From positions 1,109,734-1,173,733 of the forward strand of contig NW_003314283.1 of assembly GCF_000143415.4 (NCBI RefSeq): 64,000 nucleotides of DNA, given 5' to 3'. The translations under genes and the position numbers were made by a program. Of this stretch, positions 45,665 through 57,315 are shown in pieces. Positions within the stretch are counted from its first letter, which is position 1, and each line of letters starts with the position of its first letter. The notes beneath the pieces are model-generated. The model was given only the letters and a program-made list of their open reading frames with translations, searched no databases and was not told the DNA's origin. This DNA is from Selaginella moellendorffii (taxonomy: Eukaryota; Streptophyta; Lycopodiopsida; Selaginellales; Selaginellaceae).

Positions 45665-46104
45665 GGATATAACCATGATTTTGTTCTATCCTGATGATTC
45701 CTGAAGGTCCCGAGTATGGGCACTCATACGAACATAAAAACTGTTAATTGCCTTGGGATCAGAAAAAAAAAAACTAATATGAAAGAAATAAAAATAGTTG
45801 AATATTCATTTGGCTGTTTACAAGAAGCATGAGACCAAGATATTAAGCTGTTTTGATGATCTCATGAGCCATTTGATGGATTATAGTAAAATCTGTTTTG
45901 ATTCTGCCACCAAGTCTTTTGTCCATGCCCTGAGCTTCACTGATCTGCTTAATGCCCTTCATGAAGCTCAGATCTGCTTAATGCCCTTCTTATTGCATCT
46001 TAGGTTGCTTATGGCATCTTGGGTAATGTGATCTTTCTTGAGCTTCACTCATGCTATTATTACATCTTGGGTTAATTTTGGGTTGGATGTCACTTGAAAA
46101 ATTG
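45665..46104. other. Spacer without a gene
   Basis: 3' flank of TOM9 and AT-rich DNA. A short tandem duplication (CTGCTTAATGCCCTTC, twice, 32 bp apart) is near 45,945-45,990. Confidence 0.5.
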
Positions 46105-46520
46105 ATATTGTGAGTGTTTGGAATATGGAAAGGGAATACAAGAAAATGTGCATATCAATTAGCCCAAAAACCCTAGTTTATATATAGAAGCGAGTGGTCC
46201 GAATTGAAACCAATCCGACGGTTACTAAAATCCCACTATGCTAATATTAATATAGTCGTACACTTGGCCTTCACATCATCCCCTCCTCTTGGAATAATGG
46301 AAGACCATTAGGGTTCTTTTGTAGATGGGCCGGGATCGGGAGGAACGTCAGGAGGAGGCATTGGTGGATTTGTAGGTGGTATTAAATCCTCCTAATCCCT
46401 TTGTACTAAGAGTTTTAGTTGCTGCACATGCACAATTTCTGGAGTATTGGCCTGTTAAATATCATGCCGAACCTTATAAACTTGTGGTCCAACTTGCCGC
46501 AACACTCGATACGGTCCTTT

Positions 46521-47662
46521 TTACTGCGCAAGAAGCCCTTTAGATAAACCATGTATTGTAAGATGGGGAAAACGGACTAACACAAAATCATCCACTTTGT
46601 ACTCCGCAAGTGGATGATGATGGGAATTGTAGCGCCATTGTTGTCCCACTTGTACACAGCCTAAGTGTTCAACAGACTCTGTTCGGACAAGTGGAAGAAT
46701 ACTCGTCAAATACTGATCACATGACCTAGCATCGATAGCTCGTGGCAACCGCAAAGGTAAACCCAACTCCGTTGGTAATATTGGATCATGACCATATAGG
46801 AGTTTATATGGTGAAGCACCAATAGAACTCTGCACCCCTGTGACATATGCATACCGAAGAGACGGCAAATAACCATCTCAATCCGAATGTTGAAAGTTCA
46901 CATATTTCGCAATCATCTTTTTAAATGTCCGAATGAGCCGTTCTACCAGACCGTTTGATTGTGGATGATAAGCACTCGTGAAAGTGTGGCGTATCCCCAA
47001 CCGAGACGTCAAGACATGAAATGCCTCAACCATAAATGCAGGACCATTATCCGAAAGAATCCGCTCTGGACAAGAATACTGGAGCACCACTTGATTGAGG
47101 AGGAAGTATCCAACAGTAGTTGCAGAGGCGCTAGCAAGAGCACCAACTTCCACCCAACGAGTTATGTAGTCAGAAGCAATAATAACATACTCATTGTTAG
47201 CAGTCGACCGTGGAAAAGGTCCTATAAGATCAAATGCCACCAACTCAAACGAACAGGAAACTGCAATTGACTCTAACCGTCCTTCCGCAACACGAGGGGG
47301 AGTATTACGAGCTTGGCACCAAACGCAGCTACGCATATACCGGATAATATCACATCGCATCTCCAGCCAATTAAAAGACCGGCGCAGCTTCTCAGTTAGA
47401 CAACAATGTCCCATATACCCACCTTGAATTGGAGAATCATGGTAGGCATGGAGAAACCGCAGAATAAAGATAGAAGGCACCACCAGCCATAAATGATCAT
47501 CAGGATCCGTCCCCACAAAATAAAGAAGGCCATCTTCAAAGCGATATTGAGAATGTAAATGCAGGAAAGGCAAGTCATCAGCAAGTGATGCAAGATTCTC
47601 AAACCCATCTCGAAGCCTTCAAATTCATGGCTTAATTTTTTTAGCCTCGCAAACCTCATCAA
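46521..47662 (-). pseudogene. Integrase of the short-LTR gypsy element
   Basis: Zinc-binding part with H..H..C..C (YHDSP, GHCCL, SCVWC) at about 47,300-47,460. Core with FDLIGPFPRS, SDNGPAF and SNGLVERL (D, D and E present) at 46,900-47,250. C-terminal part at 46,868-46,521. A stop (TGA) at 46,876-46,878 separates the core from the C-terminal part. No chromodomain was seen. Confidence 0.82.
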
Positions 47663-49742
47663 GAGAAGGTAGATCTTGCTCTACGCCTTGTGGACACTGA
47701 ACGTCAAGAACAGCAACTGTCGAGGGCATAGAATCCTCGTCTAGAAAATCCACAAATGCTGGAACAATAGGTTCATCAGAAACATGAGAAATGAGTGGAG
47801 AAGGAAGAGGAGCTCGAGAAAGGGCATTAGCATCAGCCATAGAACTCCCTGGGCGATGAACAAAATCATAAACATATATCTGAAACTTCAAAGCCCACTG
47901 AACAGTATGACCAACTAGGTTCTTCCGCTTCAATAATGAAGTAATAATAGCATGGTCACCTTCAAGTAACGTCCAAGAACCATGTAGATATGCATGAAGT
48001 TTCTTGAAGTTTTTAGACTGCTGCTAAACACTCCTTCTCTGTCGTGGAGTAGTTTATCTCTGCTAGTTGTAATTTATGACTTATATATACAATGGGATGG
48101 CGGTGATCAGGCACACTCGAGCTCTCTTGCATTAACACACCTCCAAGACCAATGTCAAAAGCATCCACGTGCAAAACAAAATGTCGAGTGTAGTTAGGAT
48201 ATGCCAAAACTGGAGGAGTTGTCAATAGCTCTTTGAAATCCCCGAATGCCCGCTCACAATCCGGAGACAAGATGAAAGATGACGTTGATGATTTCAGCAA
48301 TGCTCGCAACGGTGCAGTACGATCAGAAAGATGATCCATAAAACAACCGAGATACTGCACCTTGCCTAAGAAGCGTTGCACATCATTCACTTCGGAGTAG
48401 GGAACTTCAGAATAGCCACAAGTTTGTCAGGATCAACTTGCAAACCCTCACGAGAAATATGGTACCCAAGATAAGTTGTGTCCTTGGACCCAAACATGCA
48501 CTTCGACCGCTTCAGCTTTAAACCAACGTCACGTAGCCAATCCAACACTTTACAAACATCACAAAAGTGCTCCTCCTACGTCCCCTCTGAGTGGATCAAG
48601 ACATTAGCAATGAAGTCAACAGTCACCTCCGGCATATTGCAAAGAACCTCGTCCATCATCTGCTGGAAAGTTGCTGAAGCATTGTTTAAACCAAACGGCA
48701 TCACCAAAATCTCATACAAACTAAATGGTGTATGAAAAGCAGTCTTTGGAATATTTTCTTCGGCCATCGATACTTGCCAGTACCCAGAAGCAAGATTTAA
48801 CTTGGTGAACCAACGACTTCGCCCCAAATGATCCAAGAGATCAGCAGTGTGAGGAAGAGGGTACACATCTGGGATCGTCACTTCCTTTAACGGATGATAG
48901 TCGATACAGAAACGAATACTCGTATTAGGCTTCATCACAAGATGAGATTCACATGCCCAAGGATTCCACAACTTCTGAATAACACCCTTCTCCAACATCT
49001 CCTTGACGTTTGCACATAAAATCTTGATTTCCTTGGGCGACCGACAACGAACAAAAACCTTGATTGGATGAGCATCCCCGGTTGGAATCGGATGACGTGT
49101 GGCAATCTTGGCCCCAGATGATAGGTCAAAGTCAAAGAGATCAAAATACTCCTTCATGAGCCGGTCAACCATTGCAACACAAAGATCGTCGGAGGGATCG
49201 AAAAAGGGAAGAGCAGAATAAGATGGAAATATAAGAAGAAATAGTGGGGGAACAAAAGTAATGGAAGCAGAAGTAGAAGTAAAGGGACGAAGAGGTACGG
49301 AAGTGAGAGGAATGGATGAAATATAAGGAAGTATGAGAGAAGGGGGAGAAGCCTCAAAGTTATATTTGGCATGATTGCGTTGCAACCAATCTATACCAAG
49401 AATGAGGTCAAAAGCTTGACTCAACACCACCCGCAACGACTGCAACTCAAGCTCGAGATCGCCCACACGTACAACCAGGTCCGCCTTATCCCATGCACAT
49501 GCATGTGTATGGTTGTTGCCATAAAAAATGAAAATTGGTTCCACCGCACGACGCAAGTGTAAATGGTAACGTGTGGCAATAGGTCGAGCAATAGAAGATA
49601 AACTCAAACCTGTATCAACCAATACGAAGAGAATAATATGAAACCTCTTGTTATAAAAACGAGCTTGGAACATAAACACTAGATGAACCGGTGCCAAGTG
49701 AACCCCTTGATAATACTCCCGAAAGAAAGATAGAAGGGTCAT
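47625..49742 (-). pseudogene. Protease-RT-RNase H of the short-LTR gypsy element
   Basis: Protease motif LVDTGLS near 49,620. RT motifs FCIDYHPLKE near 48,900 and MPFGLNNASATFQQMMDE near 48,680. The catalytic YxDD box is FIAN here (about 48,600), so both aspartates are lost. RT is cut by a stop at 48,576-48,578. RNase H follows at 48,390-48,013 and its connection at 47,933-47,625 in other frames. Confidence 0.82.
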
Positions 49743-49779
49743 TGACTTATTTGCGCAAGGTCCCTCCGTTACTTGCGCG

Positions 49780-50698
49780 ACTCTTCATTTCCCGGATGCA
49801 TTTTGGTGTCCAAACCTTCCACGGCAGCAGCACCAATGGGACGTTGCTGACGCCAAGGTCTCCAGCCAGGAAATGGAGGTCGCCAATCCAGAAAACGCCG
49901 ACAATGCCGATAAGTATGACCAACTTCATCACACGCCCAGTAACGAACATCACAGCTATGACCACGTCCTCGCCCTTGTCCTTGGACTCAAGTAGCAGCA
50001 GCATCAACCTCCATTGGAACAGGACCATCACCCATAGGAAGTGGAGCTGAAGGACGTGTAGTGAGAAGTGGAAGAGGCGACGTCTCATAACGTTGTGCCA
50101 AGTGAAGAGCATCATCAAGGGTGGCGGGAGCAAGTGCATGCACAAGTCCGACAAGATCTTGATGAAGTGCTAGCCACAACATTCCTAGCTTGATCCGCTC
50201 CGACATATTTGGCTTCGCATGAAATAAAAGACTTTGGAAACGAATGCCAAATTGCATCATCGACTCAGATGGCCCTTGGCGAAGACGATGCAATTGTTGG
50301 AAGGCATCATCACAGTCATCGGTATGTCCGAAGGTGCGTTTGAAAATGTCCGGAAGGACACTCCAATCCCCATGAGTGGCTGCGCTCAACCCATTGTACC
50401 ACTGCGCCATCCCTTGAAGACACGTGGGAAACTCACGCAAACGTTGAGCATCATCCCAAGAATAATATGTGGCAATCACTGTGAAGTGATCGAACCAATG
50501 GTACACATCATCCCCAGGATTCCCGCGAAAAAACTTTGGCTGAACGCAAGGATTAGCACCAAGAGTAGGAGGAGTTGTACCACGTGCCATGCATGCCGCC
50601 ATCAATTGAGTTTGGTTGTTCAATTGCAACTGCATAGCATCAAGCAATTGTACCAATTGCTGCTCCAGAGTCAAAGGAGGAGATTGCTGATCTGCCAT
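49780..50698 (-). pseudogene. Gag of the short-LTR gypsy element
   Basis: ATG at 50698. 236 codons are open to TGA at 49990-49988; the same frame then continues past it through the RGRGRG stretch and YWACDEVGHTYRHC. That is a zinc knuckle whose first Cys has become Tyr. The capsid part shows the gypsy retrotrans_gag pattern (FRGNPGDDVYHWFDHF, YSWDD, GMAQWYNGL). Confidence 0.78.
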
Positions 50699-51084
50699 GA
50701 AGACAAACGAAGAAAGAGCAAAAGAAGAGAAATGACAAAAAACTAGAAGGAAATGGTAGATCTAGACAATGCAAAAAGCTAGATTTAAACCAAAATCCTG
50801 AAAAGAAAGAACAAAAGAAAGGAAATGGAAAAAGTTAGATCTAAACAATGCAAAAATTAGATCTAAACCAAAATCCTAAATCCAAGCACTTCCTAAAGAC
50901 AATCAAAAGTGCCTCTCACCTCCACCAATGTGAGTGTTTGGAATATGGAAAGGGAATACAGAAAATGTTCATATCAATACAGAAGTGAGTGGTCTGGATT
51001 GAAACTAATCCGACAGTTACCAAAATCCCACTACGCTAATATTAGTATATGGCATCGTAGCCGTACACTTGGCCCTCACAATAT

Positions 51085-53104
51085 AAAAATATATAATATA
51101 TTTTTTAAAAATATATCCACTCCTATTGCCTAGATTGGTAATTTATTTTAGCCACCTTAACATATCTACTAGGCAAAAATACTCAATCCCTAGTTCAATT
51201 GCAAAATTCTGGAATGTGAAGGAGAAAGAATTTATAGTAATCTACAATCTCAGCTATAGTGTGATCATGATCAGTAATCACTCAATTAAATCTACACTTC
51301 AAGGACCATGGTTGGCATGGAGCATAGGTTAGACATTTTTTCACCACATGCTTTATGTTGTAAACTTTTTCATAGCATGTGGAGCAAAAGCAAATATCAT
51401 GTGGTAGCAAAGGTTTCAAATAGTATCTATGTTTTATCATCAATCTTTAACATCCTTTTTTGCCTTAGTTTATAGGTGACTAAGATTTTTCAATTGGTAG
51501 GTGGTGAGGTCATCATAGATTTTCAAATTGAATTAGCACTTGGGGACTGATGGTGTTTGTGTAAATTCCAAAAAGGACAATATTTTTCATCTAGTCATCA
51601 CATTGATGTTAGAGGGATTGTTATTCTAAAACTTGAGTTGCTATATTAATTGTGTTGTCAGTGTGAAAAAGTTGTGGCCTTGGTGGTTGTCTATGAATCT
51701 GAACATTTCATATCAAAGTCTAAATTATATTCAAATAAAGCCAAGAAAAAATGGTTAAAATTACATTGAAATATGTGTTTAATATCAATAGTATAAGAAA
51801 TTACATTTCATTTTACAAGATATTAAGATAATAAATTTATCAAAATCTAGTTGTAAACATTTTCCATGATTTATTTTAATGAATATGAACATAAAATCAC
51901 TAAAATTTCTCTTCTTTAACAAACTTCTTAAATGATCTGTTTAATTATTAAACTTAACGTCTTGCTAGTTCCATTTAAAAGGTAATAAAATAAACACTAT
52001 CTCTATTTAAACCATTTTTAAATAAATAATAATAAATGAAATTTTTTTTTAGCTTTTCTTTGCTGGCTTATGAAATGTTATAATTCTAAAAAGATTTTAC
52101 AAAATAATTAGATATGGAGAAATACGAAAATTCTTCAGGTTTTTACAAATATTAAGTTTTTAATATATAATTTTATTAAGAAATAATACATAATTAATTA
52201 TGAATTATTTGAAGCTTTAAAACTAAGTGTAATATTATAAAGTACAGGCATGCTATAATTCATCAATAATATAAAAATTATCATGGAATTTATAAGGGTT
52301 TAGTTTTGCTAAAAGATTTGAGAAATTAGTATACTACTTCAAATGAATAAAATAATATATCAGAAAACAAATAATAATAATAAAATAAAACAAAATATTT
52401 AGTAAATTAATATTTTAAATAACTAAGAATTACTAGAATTTATTCAATATTTGACTTTAATGTATAATGTTTTATAATCTCTTTTAAAAATGATTTTTTA
52501 AATTTGAACTAAGTTTAAAAGCATATTATAGTTGCAATTTTGTCAAATTTGATTACAAATATTTTACTATTGTATATATTTAAAATACATATAATAACAC
52601 AATAATATCCAAGCATCTAACCTATAATAAAATTAAATGACCTTTTCTTTTGTGAACAAATACTCTTATAAAATAGTATAATATTTTTAAAATTTTTATT
52701 ATTCTAAATATCTATATAAATATTTTCTCTTAAATAAGTATATGACTTATTTTTTTAATATATAATAAGAAAAAATCCATATGAATTAAATCATTTAAGG
52801 TTATTTAAGTTTTTATGTATTCTATAATTCCATTTGAAGATTCACCTTTTCAGTCAGTGTAATTTTTAAAGAAAACTGTATATAAGAATAAATAACTAAT
52901 CTAGAGATCAATTATTTAATCTTTAAAAGTTTTAATAATTTTGTTTTTAGCTATATAAAAAACTTTAACATTAAACTAGCTAAAGAATAAGAAATTGAAT
53001 TTTTATTTTGTAAGGCCTAATGCCTGCCTTAAATCAATCTTCACACCTATTGTACTTATAAGTAAGCAAGGAGAATGATGTCAAATCACTTTCCCCACTT
53101 ATTA
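51085..53104. other. Very AT-rich spacer
   Basis: No gene or recognisable repeat. Base composition is extreme from about 51,800 to 53,000. Confidence 0.55.
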
Positions 53105-53480
53105 TGCTTGTAAGCAATTAAAAAAAATGACTTGAAATATGATCCATAAGAGTTTAGAGCAAAAGAACTTATAAGTAAAGTACACCCTTTTTCCTATTGG
53201 TTAAAAGAGTTAGAATACTTGGGGTTAAGAGTATTTTGATTTAAGTAGTATTGAGTTGGTTGACTCCTTAAGAAGTCTAGAGTTTAAATTTGAATAATAT
53301 TGACTCTATTGGTTGGGAATCAGAGGAGTATTAACTCTGATTCTATTGATTGGTTATAGGGGTTAATATATTTAGTTTCCTATTTGACTCTAGTGATGCC
53401 AATAACTCTATTGGTTGGTTAAAGACATTTAGTTTACCATTTGGCTTTAGTGATGCCAATATAAGTTTTAACTTAGAACC
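53105..53480 (+). mobile_element. Old TRIM copy
   Basis: Decayed match to the TRIM LTR and internal part: TAAGCAATTAAAAAAAATGACTT at 53,112, CACCCTTTTTCC at 53,186, GGTTAAAAGAGTTAGAATACTTGGGGTTAAG and GACTCCTTAAGAAGTCTAGAG. Followed by duplicated CTCTATTGGTTGG stretches (53,300-53,430). Confidence 0.65.
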
Positions 53481-54962
53481 AACTTTTAGGTTATAAATGT
53501 TCTAGAGGTGGTGGTAAATAATTGTTCACAACTGATAAACTATTTCAAAGTTTGAGCTCTATACATACCTTGATAATGTTTCATGACCACCTTCATCTGT
53601 TTTCAGGATTGTTAGGACAAGAACATCTCTAGATGCATTCATAACTCTGGATCGAACTATTTATACTAGCACCAAAGTGGCTCTTGATATATTGGGTCAC
53701 ATGAATATGTAGCTTTTGCATTTTTTCCAACATGATGGAGTTTTAGAAGAATATACTATGGCAAATTTTTCACCAATAATACAATCATATAGGAGATAGA
53801 AATTCTTTAATGCCCTAAAGAACCACATGTGTGTCAAGTGTGTTAAGTTCTTGCAAAACATGGATATAGACATGGTGATAAATAGCTCATCTTTGCTATC
53901 AATTGACAGAGCTCCTTTTTGCAAGGAGGCAATAATGGAAATTGCCTATAGTGTCATCAAGCCTATAGTTCTTTAATCTCTTAATCAACCAATAATGTGG
54001 ATTTATTTTAATTAACTTATAAGTTCTTTATTATAAACATCAATCATATGGAGTACAAAACCTGGTGCAAAAGGTAATCAATGTTTAGAAGATTTGATAA
54101 TATATAATGATTATTATTTATGATCATACAGATTAATTTGGATAAATTATTAGGTTTCTGTTTTATTATGTATTCAATGTAATTGTTTATGACTCAAATC
54201 ATAAATAATTTTCTACCCAATGCATATAGCAATTTTGTTTGCTTAATAGTAGTGTTTATAATTATTAATAAAATTGATCATTTGGAAGTTTTTAATTATA
54301 TTCATGTTTATAATTTATGAGTACATGATTAATCTTATTATATATCAACCATTAAAATAAACTAGAATATACTATAAGTGTTTAGGACAGTTTAAAAATT
54401 ATAAACACAAGATTAATCTAAATGAATAAAAACTGTTGGATGATAAAATATCCTAGAATATCCAGGCTCCTTTCTTAGAATGGTGAAATCTTGTGTTTTG
54501 CTTTCAATATTGTTATTGTGCTCAAGAATTAGGTAAGACTACATCCCTGACTGCGTACCTCCGAATTTGGCATTGCCACAGTTAGTGTGCAGCATTTGAT
54601 TCTAATAGCTCAAGTAGGAAATCTGCACATATGTGTGTGTGTGAGAGAGAGAAAGAGCGCCATGCCCCATACCAATATCATAATAACATTTTGCATAGGA
54701 TTATAATATTATGTGAAACAAAAATGCAAATAAAAATTCTCACACCTAAAATATGCTCTGGTGGAAATTCTGCACAAGAATGTGTTGATGGAAAGAACTA
54801 TTCCATTAGAGTGGTTCCATACTGCCCATTTGAAGCAATTGTGCAACATTGTCCACTGCAGAAAAGTTAGAGCCCCTAGTGAGTTCCAGTAAAAAGATCA
54901 CACCTACCAAGTTTGATTATCAGCCAAAGCTTGATTATTAGTTGCCAATGGCCTTGATCAGT
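53481..54962. other. AT-rich spacer, no certain gene
   Basis: A GT/GA microsatellite is at 54,632-54,657. 54,745-54,865 reads CSGGNSAQECVDGKNYSIRVVPYCPFE; it could be an exon relic but I do not recognise it. Confidence 0.45.
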
Positions 54963-55046
54963 GGCGCCTACATTATGGAGATTGAGCTGGGCACCTCACC
55001 CAAGAAATTCAAGGTGAATGGTGACACAGGTAGTGATCTCATGTGA
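54963..55046 (+). pseudogene. Pepsin-type aspartic protease fragment
   Basis: GAYIMEIELGTSPKKFKVNG then DTGSDLM and a TGA. This is the N-terminal active-site block of plant A1 (nepenthesin-like) proteases, with the catalytic DTGS intact. The Trp expected after DLM is a stop. No further protease sequence is nearby. Confidence 0.65.
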
Positions 55047-55912
55047 TTGAGAACTGTGCTTGTAGTGCTATAGTCAAAATGAGCAAGTTCTTCCTTCTCC
55101 CAGATATCATACTCCACATCTAATTACTAGCTAAGCACACCAAGAATTTATATGTGGTGCTGATATGTAACATGCTCATGTATGCTCATGCCTTAGATAA
55201 AAAACGTTCAGTCTTAGCGTCATGCAAATTTAATCATAATTTGATTCCAATAGATATCTAGATAAAGAATAAAATATAATAAAACATACGACACATCATA
55301 TTATCCTCATCCTCTAAAGCTAAACACTATAAGATGATTTAAATGTCTGCAAATACAATGATGTTGTTAAGCTTTTGATCACCTTTGGATCAGCTTCTTT
55401 TCTCTAGATTTGAGGTCAGATATTCTCAAGCATAATATTCACCAGTCTTTATGCTCTTACCACGTTCATTCCTTCAACATCTAAACCATGTATGGAAAAC
55501 TCCCATACTTTTAATGAACCAATTCTTTCAAAAGGGGGGTCAGACTTATTCACGTGACCAAATGAAAGTGGTAAAATTTTAGTACACGCCCCCCTTTTGC
55601 ATAAATGCTTTTGGCCTTCGGCCGGCTCGCGCAATCCAAGCCCTCCATTCTTTGTGCTGACGGCGCAGATGCTAGCAAACCGACACAAGCAGGATCCTTG
55701 TGACCCACGTACGCCGTTGGATAGGGACGTGATCGGACGGCTAATGAGACGGCTAAACAGAGCCCAAATATTTTTCTCTGTAGGTCACATCGCAGGATCT
55801 TCTCACTGCGAGGAAGAATGTAGGTGCGATTATCGATCGATCGATCGATCGAGCGAGCGATCACTTCGCACACGGCAATCGGTGGCGGCGCAGCAGCTCT
55901 CTCGCTCCAGCG
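55047..55912. other. Upstream region of the MYB gene
   Basis: No coding sequence recognised. The last 60 bp hold a GATC/GAGC tetranucleotide run (55,830-55,861), probably in the 5' UTR. Confidence 0.5.
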
Positions 55913-57137
55913 ATGGGTCGGACTCCTTGCTGCGACAAAGCAGCTGTGAAGAAGGGGCCGTGGTCTCCCGACGAGGATGTCCGGCTGCGAGATTACATCC
56001 AGCGCCATGGCACGGGAGGCAACTGGATCACTCTGCCTGGCAAAGCCGGTGAGTTCTTGGATTCTTGGAAGGGAGGGATTCCACGCTCGGGCCGCGCGAT
56101 GGTCGCAAGAAAGCTCGAAATTTCGGTGGAGTCCGATGCAATGCGTGCTAATCGAGCTCGGGTTTCGTGGATCGCAGGCTTGAACCGCTGTGGGAAGAGC
56201 TGCCGGCTGCGATGGGTGAATTACCTCCGGCCGGATATCAAGCGCGGGAGTTTCACTCCCGAGGAAGAGAAGCGCATTTGCGATCTCCATGCCAGCATTG
56301 GCAGCAGGTACTCCCATCTCTTCTTGCTCGGGATTTCATGCTTCCATTTGCCTGAAACGTCTCTTCTTGTTTGATTTGAGAGGATTTGGGATTGATTGAT
56401 CGAGAATTCGAACTGATCAATCTTTTTCTTTCTTTCTCCTTTGTAGATGGTCGGTGATTGCCGCTGAGCTCCCCGGTAGAACGGACAACGACATAAAGAA
56501 TCACTGGAACACAAAGCTCAAGAAGAAAAATCTCTCGCCTTTTCCGACTTCCACGAAGGCATCGCCCATGGCGGAGAGCTTGCAGAGAGCCATGGAGGCG
56601 GTGAAGAAACCGGAGGCAGCGATCAACGCCAAGAGCGACGATCCACCTCGCAAAACGCGATCGGGAAGAGCAAAACCACAGCCTGCCAGTGCCAGCGACG
56701 TTCTAGAAGATCATCAAGATCGACGAAGTTCTCACACTTCCAGTTCTTCCGCGATCACTCCTGACACCAAAACCAACAAAGCGAGCAGCAGCAACAGCAG
56801 TACCAGCAGCGGCATCACCACCGCTTTCCACGAGGATTGGGCCGCCGAGAACTTCCATCTCCTTCTTCCCAAGATGGAGCTAGAAGAAGACTGTTCCAAG
56901 CACCAAGAACACGAGTTTGAGCGACGAGACCACCTCCATCGCCAACTCAATCGCCGTGCTAGCACTGTCCGAGAGATCATCGACGCTGGCCACCTCGATG
57001 CTCTGGCGAGGAATCTCGCAGCGGTGGACGAGTCCTTCTTCGATCCAAATTGGTGGTCTTCCCTCGTGATCTCTCCCAAACTTCCAGGAGAGAGAGCTCT
57101 CGATTCGATCTTCGCTAGCAGCGGACACTGTTGTTAG
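55913..57137 (+). CDS. R2R3-MYB transcription factor, subgroup 14 (RAX/MYB36-like)
   Basis: Three exons, 55913-56048, 56178-56307 and 56447-57137, give 318 aa. Both introns are at the positions conserved in plant R2R3-MYB genes (inside the Gly after LPGKA and in the Arg before WSVIAAEL). R2 covers about residues 14-62 and R3 about 68-112, with the regular Trp pattern and [17 protein letters not shown] as third helix. The N-terminus [19 protein letters not shown] and the MYB domain are closest, from memory, to the subgroup of RAX1-3, MYB36, MYB68 and MYB84, which act in meristem, endodermis and root development. The C-terminal half is Ser/Asn/Lys-rich and low in complexity, with no known motif that I can see. 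Nuclear DNA-binding protein; targets unknown. Confidence 0.92.
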
Positions 57138-57315
57138 CTTTTGGAAGGAACCTCGCGTTCCATTTTTTTCCTCTCAATCTTAACAAATATCCACTTCTTT
57201 CTATCATGATCTTGATCATAGCTCTTATCCATCATCGTTGTATTTACATTTGAGAAAACCATGAGAGTTCTGAGAGAGCCAATTCTCCCATGAACATCCA
57301 CAACTCTACCACCTT
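57138..57315. other. Convergent 3' intergenic region
   Basis: Only 178 bp separate the stop codons of the MYB and the ethylene receptor. Both polyadenylation regions must lie here or overlap the neighbour. Confidence 0.7.

Larger units (their letters stand above)
46109..51080 (-). mobile_element. Ty3/gypsy element with very short LTRs, defective
   Basis: The LTRs are only 167 bp (46109-46275) and 152 bp (50929-51080). Both carry TGTGAG at the low-coordinate end and CTCACA or TTCACA at the other. Four-base matching flanks (ATAT) are on both sides. The polypurine tract AAGAGGAGGGGATGA precedes the 3' LTR. Between them, on the minus strand, are gag, protease, RT, RNase H and integrase, all with breaks. 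The primer site TGGTGGAGGTGAGAGG begins with TGG, but I cannot assign the tRNA. LTR divergence indicates an older insertion than copy A. Confidence 0.88.

Noticed and set aside
45167-45676. Minus-strand 169-codon frame opposite TOM9
   Set aside because: Shadow of the TOM9 coding strand; no homology features.
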